DNA of 58,989 nt from Empedobacter brevis_A (GTDB lineage: Bacteria; Bacteroidota; Bacteroidia; Flavobacteriales; Weeksellaceae), in the NCBI RefSeq assembly GCF_965118635.1, contig NZ_CBCPHV010000012.1, positions 1 through 58,989 of the forward strand, read 5' to 3'. The notes beneath the pieces were generated by a model, which saw nothing but the letters and a program-made list of their open reading frames with translations, searched no databases and was not told the origin of the DNA. This document shows positions 44,792 to 52,987 of the stretch, in pieces. The position numbers and the translations under genes are program-made. Every line of letters begins with the position of its first letter. The first letter of the stretch is position 1.

Positions 44792-46117
44792 TTATCCTTT
44801 AAACGTGTAATATCGTGCACCTTTCAAATCTGGATTTTCAGATTCAATTCGATCTAAGGCAAATCCTTTCGAAGCATTGATTGATGTTTTCAAATTCTTA
44901 TTGTGTAAATCTTGATATTGTTCAAACGAAATAGGTTCTCTTTGTTCTAAATAATTAAACAAATCTATTTTATTCATCACATTTTTCCATCCTTCACCAA
45001 TTTGTCCTTGAAAAACTTTTGATTTAGATCCAGAACCATATGCAATAAAACCAACTGTTTTCCCATTCAATTCCTCATTTGCATCTGCACTCACTTGTAA
45101 TGCTGATAAAAATGCTGTAAAAATAGAAGCTGTGTACATATTTCCTATTTCTGAAGAAGCACGTTGAGTTGGCTCTACTTTTTCTTTGATTAATGCTTTA
45201 TAATCCTCTGATTTTGCCACAATTTTTAGATTATCATTTGAATTATCTTGATCATTTTCTATGACAAAAACATCCGAAAACATTCTTTTTCCTTGAAATG
45301 CATAAGGCAAATGAAAAGCGATATATCGCCAGTTTTCATACAATTTTCCTTCAGCTCCAACTTTTTCTTTAAAGTTAAAATATGCTTCTCTTACTCTATC
45401 TTTATAACATTCATTAGAATATTGTCCTTCGAAAACTGGTTCATCCGAAAAAATTTCAATTTCAGATTTTGTTGTTCCAACTGCATTTAAAATAGCTGAA
45501 TCAGAAGTTGCTTGATGAGGTTTGAAAAAATCAAAAACAGATTCCATTCCAATTCCCCAATTGTTATCAAAAGCGATTAAATCTGGTTGATTCGAGATTA
45601 ACATTGCAACAGCTCCTGCACCTTGTGTATATTCTCCTGTCGATTCTAATCCATATTTTGCATAATCAGCTGCAATTACAATTGCTTTTTTAGTTGGATT
45701 AACACGAACATAATCAATCGAATTATGCATTGCATCTACTCCTCCAATACAAGCAAATGTCATATCGACAACATCTGTATGCTTGAAAGCTCGCTCTCCA
45801 AATTCATTTGCTAAAACAGATTCTACTAATTGAACTGCGTAAGTTGCTGTTGGTTTTGCACCATCTAAAGCACTTTCTGTTCCTAAATAAATTCGTCCAA
45901 TTTCATTTGGATTAATTTTAAAATCTCTTATTAATTTTAATAAAGCATTTGCAGCGATCGTTGCTGTATCTTCATGAACATCTAAAACAGCCATTTTTTT
46001 TAATCCCAAACCTATTTCAAGTTTATCAGGATCAATATTGCGCTGAATAGCTAAATCTTTTATTGGTAAATATATATGCGGAACGTAGATAGAAACCGCT
46101 TCTATTCCATATTTCAT
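44792..46117 (-). CDS. mvaS: Hydroxymethylglutaryl-CoA synthase
   Basis: Condenses acetoacetyl-CoA and acetyl-CoA to HMG-CoA, an early step of the mevalonate route to isoprenoids used by Flavobacteriia. The 441-aa thiolase-fold enzyme has the catalytic Glu in GTESALDGAKP (about residue 80), the nucleophilic Cys in MTFACIGGVDAM (about 121) and the catalytic His in IAFHLPYAFQGKRM (about 257). No other pathway gene is adjacent. A TAAATTTG -7 box is on the minus strand at 46142-46149. Confidence 0.9.
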   Translation of the reverse strand: MKYGIEAVSIYVPHIYLPIKDLAIQRNIDPDKLEIGLGLKKMAVLDVHEDTATIAANALLKLIRDFKINPNEIGRIYLGTESALDGAKPTATYAVQLVESVLANEFGERAFKHTDVVDMTFACIGGVDAMHNSIDYVRVNPTKKAIVIAADYAKYGLESTGEYTQGAGAVAMLISNQPDLIAFDNNWGIGMESVFDFFKPHQATSDSAILNAVGTTKSEIEIFSDEPVFEGQYSNECYKDRVREAYFNFKEKVGAEGKLYENWRYIAFHLPYAFQGKRMFSDVFVIENDQDNSNDNLKIVAKSEDYKALIKEKVEPTQRASSEIGNMYTASIFTAFLSALQVSADANEELNGKTVGFIAYGSGSKSKVFQGQIGEGWKNVMNKIDLFNYLEQREPISFEQYQDLHNKNLKTSINASKGFALDRIESENPDLKGARYYTFKG

Positions 46118-46254
46118 TTTTGATATTTTTTAAGCGAACCTCAAATTTAAGTGTATTTCAATTTTATTTCATCATAAATTAATCAATAAAAGCATTATAT
46201 TTTATTTATTATTCCTTAAATTTATAAGAACAATCATTATAAAAAAACTTTAAA

Positions 46255-46893
46255 ATGGCTCGCACTTTTTACAAATCAATTAAAAATTCTGTCAAGTATT
46301 GGTGGATTTTACTTCTCATAGGATTATTATTCGTTGGACTTGGAATTTACACTTTCGCTTTTCCAACTACATCATATGTAATGCTTTCAATATTTTTTGC
46401 AGTTTCGTTTTTATTTTCGGGAATTTCAGAAATTATTTTTTCGATTTCCAATAAAGATGAAATTGACAGTTGGGGATGGACCTTAACATATGGAATCATT
46501 ACAACTATTGTTGGTTTTATGTTGGTTACAAATACACTTTTAAGTTTACAAGTTTTTGCATTTTACGTTGGATTTTTGGTCTTATTCCGTTCTATTTCTG
46601 GAATTAGTTATGCATTCGAATTAAAAAATTATGGTGTAAAAGATTGGGGAGTTTCTTTGTTTTTAGCGATTATTGGACTAATTCTTTCAATCATCCTACT
46701 ATCATCACCACAATTAGCAGGATTAACAGCTGTTGCTTGGCTTGGTTTAGCAATAATTTCGTCAGGTTTATTTGCGATTTTTATTTCTTTCCAATTGAAA
46801 AGAATTAAAGACTTACCAAATAATGTTTCTGATGATTTGAGAAGCCGATACGAAGAAATCCGTAAAGAAATCGAAGATTTTAAAAATCAATAA
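46255..46893 (+). CDS. HdeD/DUF308-type membrane protein
   Basis: A 212-aa protein with six hydrophobic segments in three hairpins, matching the HdeD (acid-resistance membrane protein) family, including YWWILLLIGLLFVGLGIY near the start and GVSLFLAIIGLILSIILL in the middle. A charged C-terminal tail (RSRYEEIRKEIEDFKNQ) is probably cytoplasmic. HdeD has an acid-stress role in E. coli; here only the family is supported. Terminator at 46898-46930. Confidence 0.8.
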   Translation: MARTFYKSIKNSVKYWWILLLIGLLFVGLGIYTFAFPTTSYVMLSIFFAVSFLFSGISEIIFSISNKDEIDSWGWTLTYGIITTIVGFMLVTNTLLSLQVFAFYVGFLVLFRSISGISYAFELKNYGVKDWGVSLFLAIIGLILSIILLSSPQLAGLTAVAWLGLAIISSGLFAIFISFQLKRIKDLPNNVSDDLRSRYEEIRKEIEDFKNQ

Positions 46894-46897
46894 TTAC

Positions 46898-46930
46898 AAA
46901 AAAGCCATTTCTAACTGAAATGGCTTTTTT
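46898..46930. terminator. Terminator between the HdeD-like gene and cls
   Basis: AAAGCCATTT / AAATGGCTTT with loop CTAACTG, then T6; serves both convergent genes. Confidence 0.85.
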
Positions 46931-46954
46931 ATTCTCTTATTTTTCTATATATAA

Positions 46955-48445
46955 TTATAATATTGGGGCTAATAATCTACAAATTGATGCAAATGCTCGG
47001 TTATACCAAGGTCGATTTTCCCATTTTTCTAATGTTAGTAATTCTGAATCTTGTTTATCAATATCAAATTCAGCACTCATTTGTTGCAATAACTGCTCAT
47101 TTTCAATAACTGCTGTTATTTCAAAATTAATCATGAAACTACGGTAATCTAAATTTACAGTTCCAATAAAAGCTAATTTATCATCAACGGTAATTGTTTT
47201 GGCATGAATAAATCCTTTTTCATACAAATATACTTTCACTCCTCGCTTCATCAAAGGTTTTAGGAAAGATAAAGATGCTTCTTGTACCACAATAGAATCT
47301 CCTTTCTTAGGAATGATTAATTCTACTTCTACTCCACTTGAAACTGCAATCATCATGGCAGTTTTAAATTCGTCACTTGGAATAAAATATGGTGTACACA
47401 ATTGTACTTTCTTTTTCGCTAACGTAATTGCCAAAATCATGGCTTCCATAGCAGAATGTAAACTACCTCCTGGGGAAGAAAGTCCATAACTAACTGTTGT
47501 AAATTCGGTTTCTTCTTTATTTAAATAAAAATATTTAGGATCAGAAATGTTAAATTTCTTTCCTTCTGTCATCATCCAATTCAGATAAAAATGCAATTGT
47601 AAGCTATTGATAGCTCCACCTTCTATCATAACCGCAGTGTCTCGCCAATAAACTTTATTATCTGGGCTTTTTACGCCATTTTTATTGATGTATTTATCGC
47701 TGATATTAATTCCTCCAACAAAAGCTTTTTTTCCATCAACAATCAATATTTTACGGTGGTTACGGTAATTGGAATTGGCTAAAGAAGAAAAACGAACAGG
47801 TAAAAATGTTTGAAATTCAACTCCTGTTCCTTCAAATCTTTTTTTATGTTTATTGAGTTTCGGTGATCCAAAATCATCCGCTGTTACACGAACTTCTACC
47901 CCACTTTTAGCTTTTTCAATAAGAATTTGGATAATTTCATTTCCAATATTATCCTCCTCAAAAATGTAATATTCAAGGTGTATATGATTTTTTGCTTCTC
48001 TTAATGCTTCTAGAAAATAAGGAAATTTTTGTTCTCCATTTGATAATAACTTTACTTTATTATTGGTTGATGGATACGCAATTCTTTCATTATTTAAATA
48101 ACGATAAACTTGTGATAGATTTCCTATTCTTTCTTCAGTTTTATTTAAATCATCGTGAATTAAATCATCTAGCTCGTTCCATTTTTCATTAATGATTTTT
48201 TGATGATCCTTGTCTATTCGTTTAAAAAATTCATCTTTTTTAAACTTTTGTCCAAAGAAGAAATAAAGTATAATTCCAATAAGCGGCAAAAAAACAATCA
48301 CTAATATCCATGCAATTGTTTTAGTTGGATTCCGATTTTCTATCAAAATAGTGACAATCACCATTATATAAAGAATTGTCAGTGGTATCCAATACCATTC
48401 TTTGATAAAATCCCAGATATTCAAAAGTGTGATCGACCAGTCCAT
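46955..48445 (-). CDS. cls: Cardiolipin synthase
   Basis: Joins two phosphatidylglycerols to cardiolipin at the inner membrane. The 496 aa have two N-terminal membrane helices (about 12-31 and 40-66, with NPTKTIAWILVIVFLP) and two phospholipase-D motifs: NHRKILIVDGKKAFVGG (about 230-246) and IHAKTITVDDKLAFIGTVNLD (about 415-435), each with H-x-K-x4-D. Length fits ClsA-type enzymes. The upstream region on the other strand carries tRNA-Phe copy 2. Confidence 0.93.
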   Translation of the reverse strand: MDWSITLLNIWDFIKEWYWIPLTILYIMVIVTILIENRNPTKTIAWILVIVFLPLIGIILYFFFGQKFKKDEFFKRIDKDHQKIINEKWNELDDLIHDDLNKTEERIGNLSQVYRYLNNERIAYPSTNNKVKLLSNGEQKFPYFLEALREAKNHIHLEYYIFEEDNIGNEIIQILIEKAKSGVEVRVTADDFGSPKLNKHKKRFEGTGVEFQTFLPVRFSSLANSNYRNHRKILIVDGKKAFVGGINISDKYINKNGVKSPDNKVYWRDTAVMIEGGAINSLQLHFYLNWMMTEGKKFNISDPKYFYLNKEETEFTTVSYGLSSPGGSLHSAMEAMILAITLAKKKVQLCTPYFIPSDEFKTAMMIAVSSGVEVELIIPKKGDSIVVQEASLSFLKPLMKRGVKVYLYEKGFIHAKTITVDDKLAFIGTVNLDYRSFMINFEITAVIENEQLLQQMSAEFDIDKQDSELLTLEKWENRPWYNRAFASICRLLAPIL

Positions 48446-48531
48446 TATTAATCAATTCTAAATTTTTATAAAAATAAATGAATAAAAATCAATCAATTGA
48501 ATAATTAACAAAAAATATTTTAAAAATAATT

Positions 48532-48563
48532 TTGGAAATTAGAAATAAACCTTCTTATATTTG
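48532..48563 (+). promoter_or_regulatory. Promoter of tRNA-Phe (copy 2)
   Basis: TTG at 48532-48534 and TATATTTG at 48556-48563, gap 21. Confidence 0.75.
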
Positions 48564-48577
48564 CAATCCAAAATGAC

Positions 48578-48650
48578 GGTGCCTTAGCTCAGTTGGTAGA
48601 GCAAAGGACTGAAAATCCTTGTGTCCCTGGTTCGATTCCTGGAGGCACCA
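48578..48650 (+). tRNA. tRNA-Phe (anticodon GAA), copy 2
   Basis: Identical over all 73 bases to the copy at 27288. The flanks differ, apart from a shared TATATTTGCA promoter core. Here the tRNA is followed directly by CCA (48651-48653), so this copy encodes the 3' CCA end whereas copy 1 does not. Terminator at 48661-48694. Confidence 0.97.
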
Positions 48651-48660
48651 CCACATTTAT

Positions 48661-48694
48661 AAAACCTCGAGCATGTGTTTGAGGTTTTTTTTTT
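48661..48694 (+). terminator. Terminator of tRNA-Phe copy 2
   Basis: AAAACCTC / GAGGTTTT with a twelve-base loop, followed by more than eight T. Confidence 0.85.
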
Positions 48695-48775
48695 GGATTG
48701 AATAATTAAATATAAACATTTATTGATCGAGTATTTTATAAGTTATATTTAAATATTCAGTAAATTGCAAAAAAG

Positions 48776-49126
48776 ATGGAGATAGGAAATAGACCTTGGG
48801 GTTCTTACTATGTATTAGAAGACACCGAAATATATAAAGTAAAAAGAATTGAAGTGAATATTGGTGGACGTTTATCTTACCAATACCACAATCATCGAGC
48901 AGAAGTTTGGACAATTGTTCAAGGAAAAGCTATGGTAACACTTGATGATAAAGAATATGAATACAAAGCGGGTGAAGTCGTTATCATTCCTTTAAAAGCA
49001 AAACATCGTATTCAGAACATAGGTAATGAGAAATTAATTTTTATCGAAGTTCAACATGGTACGTATTTTGGTGAGGAAGACATCATTCGTATCGAAGATG
49101 ATTACAACCGATCATCTGAAGATTAA
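48776..49126 (+). CDS. Stand-alone mannose-6-phosphate isomerase type II cupin
   Basis: A 116-aa single cupin domain like the C-terminal isomerase half of ManC/AlgA proteins. It has RPWGSYYVLED at the start, metal-ligand motif YHNHRAEVWTIVQG (His, His, Glu), then GEVVIIPLKAKHRIQN with the last His. It could isomerise mannose-6-phosphate and fructose-6-phosphate for GDP-mannose supply, or act as a sugar-nucleotide epimerase-like cupin. It precedes a nucleotidyltransferase gene by 35 bases, which supports a cell-surface sugar role. Confidence 0.8.
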   Translation: MEIGNRPWGSYYVLEDTEIYKVKRIEVNIGGRLSYQYHNHRAEVWTIVQGKAMVTLDDKEYEYKAGEVVIIPLKAKHRIQNIGNEKLIFIEVQHGTYFGEEDIIRIEDDYNRSSED

Positions 49127-49161
49127 GAAAAACTAACTATAAAATACTAAACTAATTGACT

Positions 49162-49590
49162 ATGAAAATCGGAATTACATTTAGTGCTTTTGATTTATTA
49201 CATGCTGGACATATCAAAATGCTAGAAGACGCAAAACAACATTGTGATTATTTGATTGTAGGTTTACAAACTGATCCAACATTAGATCGACCAGAAAAAA
49301 ATAGACCTACACAAACTGTTGTAGAACGATACATTCAATTAAAAGGTTGCAAATTCGTTGATGAAATTGTACCTTATGCAACAGAACAAGATTTAGAAGA
49401 TGTTTTAAGATCTTTCAAAATTGATGTTCGTATTTTGGGAGTTGAATACCAAGACAAGAACTTTACAGGACGTAAATATTGTGAGGAAAAAGGAATTGAA
49501 TTGTATTACAATTCAAGAGATCACCGTTTCTCAAGCTCTGGACTTCGTAAAGTCGTTGCAGAAAAAGAACTTCTTAAAGTAGTAAAATAA
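49162..49590 (+). CDS. Cytidylyltransferase-like nucleotidyltransferase (TagD/RfaE-C type)
   Basis: Start set at ATG 49162; the upstream in-frame TTG is less likely. The 142-aa protein is a single nucleotidyltransferase domain with the HxGH signature in FDLLHAGHIKMLEDAK (residues 9-24) and the C-terminal SSSGLRK motif (ISxTxLR-type). Characterised relatives make CDP-glycerol (TagD) or ADP-heptose precursor (HldE C-domain). The exact substrate is unclear. Probably co-transcribed with the cupin gene; closed by a terminator. Confidence 0.8.
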   Translation: MKIGITFSAFDLLHAGHIKMLEDAKQHCDYLIVGLQTDPTLDRPEKNRPTQTVVERYIQLKGCKFVDEIVPYATEQDLEDVLRSFKIDVRILGVEYQDKNFTGRKYCEEKGIELYYNSRDHRFSSSGLRKVVAEKELLKVVK

Positions 49591-49595
49591 AAATA

Positions 49596-49628
49596 AAAAA
49601 AAGGTTAGATTGAATTCTAACCTTTTTT
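49596..49628 (+). terminator. Terminator after the nucleotidyltransferase gene
   Basis: AAAGGTTAGA / TCTAACCTTT with loop TTGAAT, then T-tract. Confidence 0.88.
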
Positions 49629-49683
49629 ATTTACAATACTTTATCAATCAAAAAATTAATGTAAAAAATAACGCTAAAAATCA

Positions 49684-49691
49684 TACCTTTG
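49684..49691 (+). promoter_or_regulatory. -7 promoter element abutting the der start codon
   Basis: TACCTTTG followed by CAAA and then the ATG at 49696. As with porQ, exactly four bases separate the -7 box from the start codon, so a leaderless mRNA is predicted. Confidence 0.5.
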
Positions 49692-49695
49692 CAAA

Positions 49696-51003
49696 ATGTC
49701 AAATATAGTTGCAATTGTAGGAAGACCAAACGTTGGTAAATCTACGTTTTTCAACAGATTGATTCAAAAAAGACAAGCTATCGTAGATGACACTTCTGGT
49801 GTTACACGTGATCGTCACTATGGAAAATCTGATTGGAATGGAAAAGAGTTTACCGTAATCGATACCGGAGGGTATGTCGTTGGTTCAGATGATACCTTTG
49901 AAGAAGAGATCCGCAAACAAGTTGAATTAGCTATTGATGAAGCAAATGTAATTTTGTTCATGGTAGATAATCAAGTTGGATTAACGGATATGGATAAGGA
50001 AGTTGGCAACCTTTTAAGACGCACTAAGAAGCCTACATTCTTAGTTGTGAATAAGGTCGATACCAACAAAAATTTAGAGGATTCTTATGAGTTTTATAAC
50101 TTAGGATTCGAAAAAATGTACACAATCGCTGCAATGAGCGGAAGTGGAACAGGTGAATTATTAGATGATGTTGTTGCTTCTTTTACAGAAGAAGTACACG
50201 TAGATCCATTTGAAGGTTTACCTAAAGTTACTATCGTAGGTCGTCCTAATGCAGGAAAATCTACTTTTATCAATGCATTATTGGGTGAAGAACGTAATAT
50301 TGTAACAGATATCGCAGGAACAACTCGTGATTCTATCGAAACGTTGTACAATAAATTTGGACACGAATTTGTTTTGGTAGACACTGCCGGAATGCGTAAA
50401 AAAGGAAAAGTTAGCGAAGATTTAGAATTTTATTCTGTAATGCGTTCAGTTCGAGCAATCGAAGAATGTGACGTTTGTGTATTAGTAATTGATGCAGAAC
50501 GCGGAATTGAAGCACAAGATTTGAACATTCTTTATTTAGCAGAACGTAACCGTAAAGGGATCGTTATCCTAATTAATAAATGGGATTTATTAGAAAAAGA
50601 AACCAATACAATGAAAGAATACAAAGATGCTATTCTTAAGCGTATTGCACCATTTACAGACGTTCCTGTATTGTTTATCTCAGCTTTAACAAAACAACGT
50701 GTTTTGAAAGCCGTAGATACTTTTATCGAAGTTTACGAGAACCGTAGTCGTCGTATCAAAACAAGTAAGTTAAACGAAATTTTGTTACCGATTATCGAGA
50801 TTACTCCTCCACCTGCTGTAAAAGGAAAATACATCAAAATCAAATATGTCACGCAATTACCAACAAAAACGCCACAATTTGCGTTTTTCTGTAACTTGCC
50901 ACAATATATTAGAGATCCTTACAAACGATTTGTCGAAAATCAATTGAGAAAGGAATTTAATTTTGAAGGTGTTCCGATTGAAGTTTACTTCAGAAAGAAA
51001 TAA
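49696..51003 (+). CDS. der: Ribosome-assembly GTPase Der
   Basis: Tandem-GTPase factor for 50S subunit maturation. The 435 aa contain two G domains: the first with GRPNVGKST (8-16), DTGG and NKVD; the second with GRPNAGKST (about 182-190), DTAGMRKKGKV and NKWD. A KH-like C-terminal domain ends in YIRDPYKRFVENQLRKEF and a conserved basic tail. Its promoter -7 box is so close to the ATG that translation is probably leaderless. Confidence 0.97.
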   Translation: MSNIVAIVGRPNVGKSTFFNRLIQKRQAIVDDTSGVTRDRHYGKSDWNGKEFTVIDTGGYVVGSDDTFEEEIRKQVELAIDEANVILFMVDNQVGLTDMDKEVGNLLRRTKKPTFLVVNKVDTNKNLEDSYEFYNLGFEKMYTIAAMSGSGTGELLDDVVASFTEEVHVDPFEGLPKVTIVGRPNAGKSTFINALLGEERNIVTDIAGTTRDSIETLYNKFGHEFVLVDTAGMRKKGKVSEDLEFYSVMRSVRAIEECDVCVLVIDAERGIEAQDLNILYLAERNRKGIVILINKWDLLEKETNTMKEYKDAILKRIAPFTDVPVLFISALTKQRVLKAVDTFIEVYENRSRRIKTSKLNEILLPIIEITPPPAVKGKYIKIKYVTQLPTKTPQFAFFCNLPQYIRDPYKRFVENQLRKEFNFEGVPIEVYFRKK

Positions 51004-51013
51004 TAAAAAATCC

Positions 51014-51048
51014 AAAAAGTCCATTTACAATTTGTAGATGGACTTTTT
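51014..51048 (+). terminator. Terminator of der
   Basis: AAAAAGTCCATTTACAA / TTGTAGATGGACTTTTT, 17-bp stem with one G-T pair. Confidence 0.9.
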
Positions 51049-51080
51049 TATTGATAACAATAGAATTTAACATTCATAAA

Positions 51081-51109
51081 AAATGCTCAACGATTGACGC
51101 TGAGCATTT
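51081..51109 (-). terminator. Terminator of tRNA-Arg
   Basis: AAATGCTCA / TGAGCATTT with an eleven-base loop, directly past the 3' end of the minus-strand tRNA. Confidence 0.85.
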
Positions 51110-51112
51110 TTG

Positions 51113-51186
51113 TGACCGAGACAGGATTCAAACCTGTAACCTCTTGAGCCGTAATCAAGTGCGCTATTCAGTTGCGCCACTCGGCC
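51113..51186 (-). tRNA. tRNA-Arg (anticodon ACG)
   Basis: Minus-strand 74-nt cloverleaf with acceptor GGCCGAG/CTCGGTC (one G-U pair), D-arm with GGCGCAACTGAATAGCGC, anticodon arm CTTGA-TTACGGC-TCAAG giving ACG (read as ICG after deamination), T-arm ACAGG-TTTGAAT-CCTGT and discriminator A. CCA is not encoded. -7 box TATATTTG at 51228-51235 on the minus strand. Confidence 0.95.
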
Positions 51187-51227
51187 GTTTGAAATAAATC
51201 GGAAGTATTTCCCTTTATTTTCGAATG

Positions 51228-51235
51228 CAAATATA
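51228..51235 (-). promoter_or_regulatory. -7 promoter element of tRNA-Arg
   Basis: Minus-strand TATATTTG followed by CA, the same element as at the other tRNA genes here; leader of about 40 nt. Confidence 0.65.
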
Positions 51236-51377
51236 CAGCACTTTTATGGTAAAAACCTAAGCTTTTTTGATATTTTTTTTAAAATTAATTTAATTTACAA
51301 ACTATCAATTGCTTACAAAAATATTTTTTTATGATTTTAGCAGAATTCTTAACTTGCCTTCACTAAATTCAAACCAA

Positions 51378-52445
51378 ATGATAAAAAAAATAATCCTAAA
51401 TTTATTCTTACTTCTTGCCATTAGTAGTTGTAAACAATCAAAAGAAACTATAAAAAATGAAAAAGAAGCTACTACTTTTCAGTTTGCAAAAAATATTTCT
51501 ATCGAAGAAAATGACAAAACGATTACCATAAAATCTTCTGGAAATAATATTTCATTCGATAAAAAAGAGTTACCAATAAAGACTGTAATGGTAGAAACAT
51601 CATCTGCTGTAAGCTTTTTAGATCAATTGGGAAGCGCAAATTTAATCAAAGGAGTTTGTGATGCAGATTTTATTTATAACCCTAAAATTGAAGAAGGAAT
51701 TGCGAATAAATCTATTTTAAAAGTTGGTAATTCGAATGAATTGTTCACCGAAATTATTCTAAAAAATAAACCTCAACTGATTATTGCAAGCTCTAATCCT
51801 GTTTTGGCTAAATACCATCAACAATTGGAGCAAAACGGTATAAAAATATTGTATTTAGATGAATATAAAGAACAAAATCCTTTGGGACAAGTTGAATATT
51901 TGAAGGTTTTTGGAAAATTATTTGGAAAAGATACTGAAGCTGAAAAACGCGTAGAAACAGTTAAAAATAGTTATGATTCCATTAAAAATATCATTCAAAC
52001 CAAAGCAAAAGGCAATGTTTCAACAATTGTTAATACAATGTATGGTGATATTTGGTACGTTCCGACAAATGATTTGTTGCAAGCAAAGTTAATTGATGAT
52101 GCGAAAGGAAATTATATTTTCAAGAATAAAACCGGAGAAAATAGTTTGAGTTTAACATTTGAAGAAGTTTACACAGCAGGAAAATCAGCAAATTATTGGA
52201 TCAATGTAACAAATGTGAATTCTTTAGCCGAAATGAAAGCTTCTTATCCAAATTATGCTTGGTTTGATGCATTTAAGAAGGGAAATGTCTATGCTTACAA
52301 CAAACGTATGAATGCAAAAGGTTCGAATGATTATTTCGAACAAGGAATTCTTCGTCCAGATATTATTTTGAATGATTTAGGAAAGATTTTCTATCCAAAT
52401 TTATTCCCAACTTATGAATTGTACTTCTATCAACAATTGAAATAA
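51378..52445 (+). CDS. ABC transporter substrate-binding lipoprotein (BtuF/siderophore type)
   Basis: Start placed at ATG 51378, which begins MIKKIILNLFLLLAISSC, a lipoprotein signal; the upstream 23 codons do not look translated. The 355-aa product is a class III (PF01497) binding protein: SAVSFLDQLGSANLIKGVCD, then PQLIIASSNPVLAKYHQQL and GNVSTIVNTMYGDIWYV. These deliver cobalamin, haem or Fe-siderophores to a BtuCD-type importer. No permease or ATPase gene is adjacent and no cobalamin riboswitch is seen, so the ligand stays open. Confidence 0.85.
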   Translation: MIKKIILNLFLLLAISSCKQSKETIKNEKEATTFQFAKNISIEENDKTITIKSSGNNISFDKKELPIKTVMVETSSAVSFLDQLGSANLIKGVCDADFIYNPKIEEGIANKSILKVGNSNELFTEIILKNKPQLIIASSNPVLAKYHQQLEQNGIKILYLDEYKEQNPLGQVEYLKVFGKLFGKDTEAEKRVETVKNSYDSIKNIIQTKAKGNVSTIVNTMYGDIWYVPTNDLLQAKLIDDAKGNYIFKNKTGENSLSLTFEEVYTAGKSANYWINVTNVNSLAEMKASYPNYAWFDAFKKGNVYAYNKRMNAKGSNDYFEQGILRPDIILNDLGKIFYPNLFPTYELYFYQQLK

Positions 52446-52446
52446 A

Positions 52447-52938
52447 ATGATTGAAATAATCAAAAAATTTGAAGATTATATTCTAAAATCAAAGAATCTA
52501 TCCATTTCAAATCTTGAGAAAGATGTCGAATGCGATGAATATTTCGGCTATAATTTCAATGTTAATGAGTTATCTATAAAATTTAGAAAAGCGAAAATAA
52601 CACCGAAAAAAGTTGGTCAATTTGTTACATTATGGAAACGAAATAATGTTAAAGAAACCGAACCTTTCGACGAAAATGATGAGTTTGATTATTATATTAT
52701 CGCAACAGAAGAAAATTCAAAACTAGGATTTTATATTTTTCCGAAATCAATTTTGATTGAAAAACATATTCTAACTTCTACAAGAAAAGAAGGAAAACGA
52801 GGTTTTAGAGTTTATCCGAATTGGGTGAAAACAGAAAATAAACAAGCGGAGAAAACACAAAATTGGCAGCAAGATTATTTTGTAGAAACCATAAACAACA
52901 AAGTTGATTCATCTCAAATAAAATCATTATTCCAATAA
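52447..52938 (+). CDS. MepB family protein
   Basis: A 163-aa soluble protein matching the MepB family, named from the S. aureus mepRAB operon. It has the GQFVTLWKRN and EPFDENDEFDYYIIA blocks, then KLGFYIFPKSILIEKHIL and GKRGFRVYPNWV near the C-terminus. Biochemical role is unknown. The start is one base after the binding-protein stop, so they are coupled, though a functional link is not obvious. Confidence 0.8.
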   Translation: MIEIIKKFEDYILKSKNLSISNLEKDVECDEYFGYNFNVNELSIKFRKAKITPKKVGQFVTLWKRNNVKETEPFDENDEFDYYIIATEENSKLGFYIFPKSILIEKHILTSTRKEGKRGFRVYPNWVKTENKQAEKTQNWQQDYFVETINNKVDSSQIKSLFQ

Positions 52939-52967
52939 AAAAATCCTGCTGAACTCAGCAGGATTTT
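52939..52967. terminator. Terminator between the mepB-like gene and pheS
   Basis: AAAAATCCTGCTGA / TCAGCAGGATTTTT, 14-bp stem; serves both convergent genes. Confidence 0.9.
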
Positions 52968-52987
52968 TCGTTTATATTCTATTAATC

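Noticed and set aside
51378..52445. Cobalamin riboswitch control of the BtuF-like gene
   Set aside because: The upstream region contains no B12-box-like sequence; only tRNA-Arg and AT-rich DNA are present.
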